From assembly GCA_001556025.1 (NCBI GenBank), contig LSIB01000065.1:1-47780 (forward strand): DNA of 47,780 bases. The letters run 5' to 3'. The DNA is from Rhizobiales bacterium CCH3-A5. GTDB taxonomy: Bacteria; Pseudomonadota; Alphaproteobacteria; Rhizobiales; Beijerinckiaceae. The notes beneath the pieces are model-generated. The model did no database searches. It was not told the DNA's origin and saw only the letters and a program-made list of their open reading frames with translations. Shown here piece by piece: positions 46,065 to 47,780 of this stretch (positions within the stretch are counted from its first letter, which is position 1; every line of letters begins with the position of its first letter). The position numbers and the translations under genes are program-made.

Positions 46065-46781
46065 ATGCCCTCTCGCGGATCGCCATCCCCAGGCAACGGG
46101 GCACAGTCGGATTGGCGACCTGTTGTTGCGCACTACGAGAAGACCTTTGCTCGCCATGGGGCTAATCCAAAAGGCGTCGATTGGCCCGATGGTCGTGATC
46201 TTGAGGCGCGATTCGCGGTCCAGCTCGAAGTGGCGGCCCGTATCACACCCGGACGCCCCGTCCGCCTTCTGGACGTCGGCTGTGGCCCAGGCCTCCTGAT
46301 TGACTATCTCAAGCAAGTCGATCGAGCGCATGCATTCGAATACGTCGGGATCGATCTGTCGCCGACCATGATCGAAGCGGCACGCACACGGTGGCCCGAG
46401 CACGCGTTCCACGTCCATGATCTGACGTCGGACCCGGTTGCGTTTGGTCTATTCGACATCGCAATCATGAACGGTGTGCTCACAGAGCGCGTCAGCTTAA
46501 CCGAGTCGCAGATGGGTGAGCTTGCGAGGCGGATCGTGCGATCTGCTTATGCAGCGACAACGGTCGGTCTGGCGTTCAACGTTATGAGCAAGCATGTGGA
46601 CTTCGAGAGAGACGATCTGTTTCACTGGGGATTTGATGAGGTTGCGGGCTTCCTCAAGAAAGAAGTCACGCGGCATTTCGACTTCCGGTCCGCCTACGGA
46701 CTTTATGAGTATACGGTCCACGCTTGGCATGAATTTCAACGTCCGCCGCCGCTCGGACGGCAAGAGTGGTGGAGTCGATGA
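46065..46781 (+). CDS. Class I SAM-dependent methyltransferase
   Basis: Methyltransferase of 238 residues. Motif I LDVGCGPGLLIDYL is near residue 70, the acidic residue after strand 2 in YVGIDLSPTMIEAA, and FDIAIMNGVLTERVSL is motif IV. The C-terminal half (GFDEVAGFLKKEVTRHFDFR and YEYTVHAWHEF) is of the type seen in sugar or lipid O-methyltransferases. The substrate is unknown; neighbours suggest a polysaccharide or its precursor. The start used is the ATG at 46065, and a later start is possible because the first 15 residues look poorly ordered. The stop overlaps the next start by 4 bases. Confidence 0.85.
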   Translation: MPSRGSPSPGNGAQSDWRPVVAHYEKTFARHGANPKGVDWPDGRDLEARFAVQLEVAARITPGRPVRLLDVGCGPGLLIDYLKQVDRAHAFEYVGIDLSPTMIEAARTRWPEHAFHVHDLTSDPVAFGLFDIAIMNGVLTERVSLTESQMGELARRIVRSAYAATTVGLAFNVMSKHVDFERDDLFHWGFDEVAGFLKKEVTRHFDFRSAYGLYEYTVHAWHEFQRPPPLGRQEWWSR

Positions 46782-47446
46782 AAAGAAGGCTCATAATATT
46801 CGGGACGCGGCAAATCGCGGAAGTGATCGCCTATTTTTTTGATCACGACAGTGATTATCAAGTTGTCGCATTCACAGTCGACGGTGATTATATCACTGAA
46901 TCCCATTTTAGTGGGCGCCCCGTAGTGCCGTTCGAAGATATTTCGACCCGCTATTCTCCGGAAGATACTGCCTTATTCGTTGCCGTCGGCTACCAGAAAC
47001 TCAATGCGGTTCGGCGCGAGAAGATGGCCGCCGCGCGCCGAGCCGGATTTGAGCTCGCCTCGTATGTCAGTTCAAAAGCCTCCACGTGGCCGGACTTGAA
47101 GGTCGGCGCGAACAGCGTCGTCATGGAAGCGAACGTCATTCAGCCATTCGTCCAGATCGGTTCAGGCGCCATACTGTGGTCTGGTAACCATATCGGGCAC
47201 CATTCTGTCATCGGAGATTACAACTTCGTCGCATCCCACGTTGTCGTGTCCGGCAATGTCGTCATCGGAGACAGCTGTTTCGTGGGCGTCAATTCGACAA
47301 TCCGCGACGGCGTTCGCGTGGGCGACCGCTGTATCATCGGAGCAGGCAGTCTCCTATTGGGCGACACGAAGGATGATGAGGTTAGAGCTGGCTCGGGAAA
47401 TCTGGACAGCGGGCGTAGGTGGATTTTCGGCCTGAACGCGGCATGA
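46778..47446 (+). CDS. NeuD-like sugar O-acyltransferase (left-handed beta-helix)
   Basis: Acyltransferase of 222 residues. The N-terminal Rossmann-like domain (KRRLIIFGTRQIAEVIAYFF) resembles PglD/NeuD. The C-terminal hexapeptide repeats (IGSGAILWSGNHIGHHSVIG, VSGNVVIGDSCFVGVNSTIR and VGDRCIIGAGSLLLGD) form the beta-helix, with the catalytic His in GHHSVIGD. It would acetylate an amino- or deoxy-sugar. The start overlaps the methyltransferase stop (ATGA). The last 25 residues or so (SGNLDSGRRWIFGLNAA) do not look like the usual NPA ending, so the 3' end may be replaced by insertion-sequence DNA. Confidence 0.85.
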   Translation: MKRRLIIFGTRQIAEVIAYFFDHDSDYQVVAFTVDGDYITESHFSGRPVVPFEDISTRYSPEDTALFVAVGYQKLNAVRREKMAAARRAGFELASYVSSKASTWPDLKVGANSVVMEANVIQPFVQIGSGAILWSGNHIGHHSVIGDYNFVASHVVVSGNVVIGDSCFVGVNSTIRDGVRVGDRCIIGAGSLLLGDTKDDEVRAGSGNLDSGRRWIFGLNAA

Positions 47447-47780
47447 TTGCCGTGAACAGGAGCGGATATGACGAGACGTGTGCGCCGGAACCACAGCCCG
47501 GCTTTCAAGGCGAAGGTCGCGTTGGCGGCGATCAAGGGCGAGAAGACGCTGGCCGACCTGGCGCAGCAGTTCGACGTCCACCCCAACCAGATCACGCAGT
47601 GGCGCAGCCAGCTTCTTGAAGGGGCTGCAGGCGTCTTCGGCTCCGAGGCGAAGTCGGAAGCCAGCGCGCCCTCGATCGACGTGAAGACGCTGCATGCGAA
47701 GATCGGGGAGCTGGCGCTGGAGAATGATTTTTTGTCCGGCGCGCTCGGCAAGGCCGGCCTTCTGAGCGCAAAGCGATGAT
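47390..47780 (+). mobile_element. Left part of an IS3-family insertion sequence, cut by the window edge
   Basis: The orfA gene of an IS3-family element begins at 47468 and the window ends at its stop. The exact left end is not determined. It probably lies within about 47390-47446, because the last codons of the acyltransferase gene depart from the family pattern there. No left inverted repeat could be confirmed without the right end. Confidence 0.55.
47468..47779 (+). CDS. IS3-family transposase OrfA
   Basis: Helix-turn-helix DNA-binding subunit, 103 residues. It has RRVRRNHSPAFKAKVALAAI, the HTH TLADLAQQFDVHPNQITQWR, and the leucine-zipper-like tail with IGELALENDFLSGALGKAGL. These are classic IS3 OrfA features. 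The stop TGA overlaps an ATG at 47776, so OrfB (the integrase-type catalytic subunit) may start there or be reached by frameshifting, but it lies past the window. No slippery A-run is obvious here. Confidence 0.93.
   Translation: MTRRVRRNHSPAFKAKVALAAIKGEKTLADLAQQFDVHPNQITQWRSQLLEGAAGVFGSEAKSEASAPSIDVKTLHAKIGELALENDFLSGALGKAGLLSAKR

Noticed and set aside
46002..46418. A 138-codon minus-strand frame opposite the methyltransferase start.
   Set aside because: It overlaps the methyltransferase motif I coding region on the other strand and has no recognisable features.

Overview
The window reads as a chromosomal segment of a GC-rich alphaproteobacterium of the order Hyphomicrobiales (Rhizobiales), possibly Bosea-like. 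The evidence is the mdh-sucCDAB-lpd operon downstream of zapE, an L21 protein with a helix-hairpin-helix tail, a bdhA-patatin pair, and many intergenic palindromes that begin with CGTCAT. The genus is a guess from recalled gene order and was not computed. Almost all genes are chromosomal housekeeping or catabolic genes. The character changes only after tRNA-Ser at 44275-44364.

Layout. (1) 77-7489, minus strand: an uncharacterised import and catabolism locus, read as amidohydrolase, DUF3830 protein, amidohydrolase family 3, two Dpp/Opp-type permeases and a family 5 binding protein. No ATPase gene lies in the window, so it may lie beyond the left edge or elsewhere. (2) 7596-9448, minus: 3-hydroxybutyrate dehydrogenase overlapping a patatin-like hydrolase. 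(3) 9579-13530, plus: a zinc-type Fur regulator overlapping ispG, then the potassium transporter kup. (4) 13695-15191, minus: MarR regulator and EamA exporter. (5) 15317-18656, minus: a tightly packed operon of cytosine-deaminase-like amidohydrolase, FAD-linked oxidase and flavodoxin-fold NAD(P)H oxidoreductase. (6) folD, plus. (7) 19707-28818, minus: the TCA operon mdh-sucC-sucD-sucA-sucB-lpd. (8) 29079-30860, minus: zapE followed by a TetR regulator.

(9) 30963-32666, minus: one uninterrupted frame encoding a DUF429 domain joined to a threonine/serine dehydratase. (10) A CoA-ester lyase (plus) and a class I aminotransferase (minus) converge at 33.6 kb. (11) 35122-41322, plus: a likely sugar-acid catabolic run of IlvD/Edd dehydratase, isocitrate-lyase/PEP-mutase-like protein, small acidic protein, tandem GNAT, SDR dehydrogenase and DenD-like dehydrogenase. 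(12) 41458-43945, minus: rplU, rpmA and a RimJ-type GNAT, then a DUF3833 lipoprotein. (13) 44275 to the right edge, plus: tRNA-Ser(CGA), then a stretch with patches of lower GC carrying a glycosyltransferase, a methyltransferase, a NeuD-like acyltransferase and the start of an IS3-family element. This looks like a surface-polysaccharide island at a tRNA gene.

Three families of intergenic palindromes recur: A (CGTCATTGCGAGCG...), B (CGTCATCCCGGGC...) and C (CGTCATGGTCGGG...). They sit at operon ends, and two family C copies lie inside the TCA operon. The most interesting single observation is the DUF429-dehydratase fusion. No CRISPR array, rRNA, phage or obvious defence system was seen.
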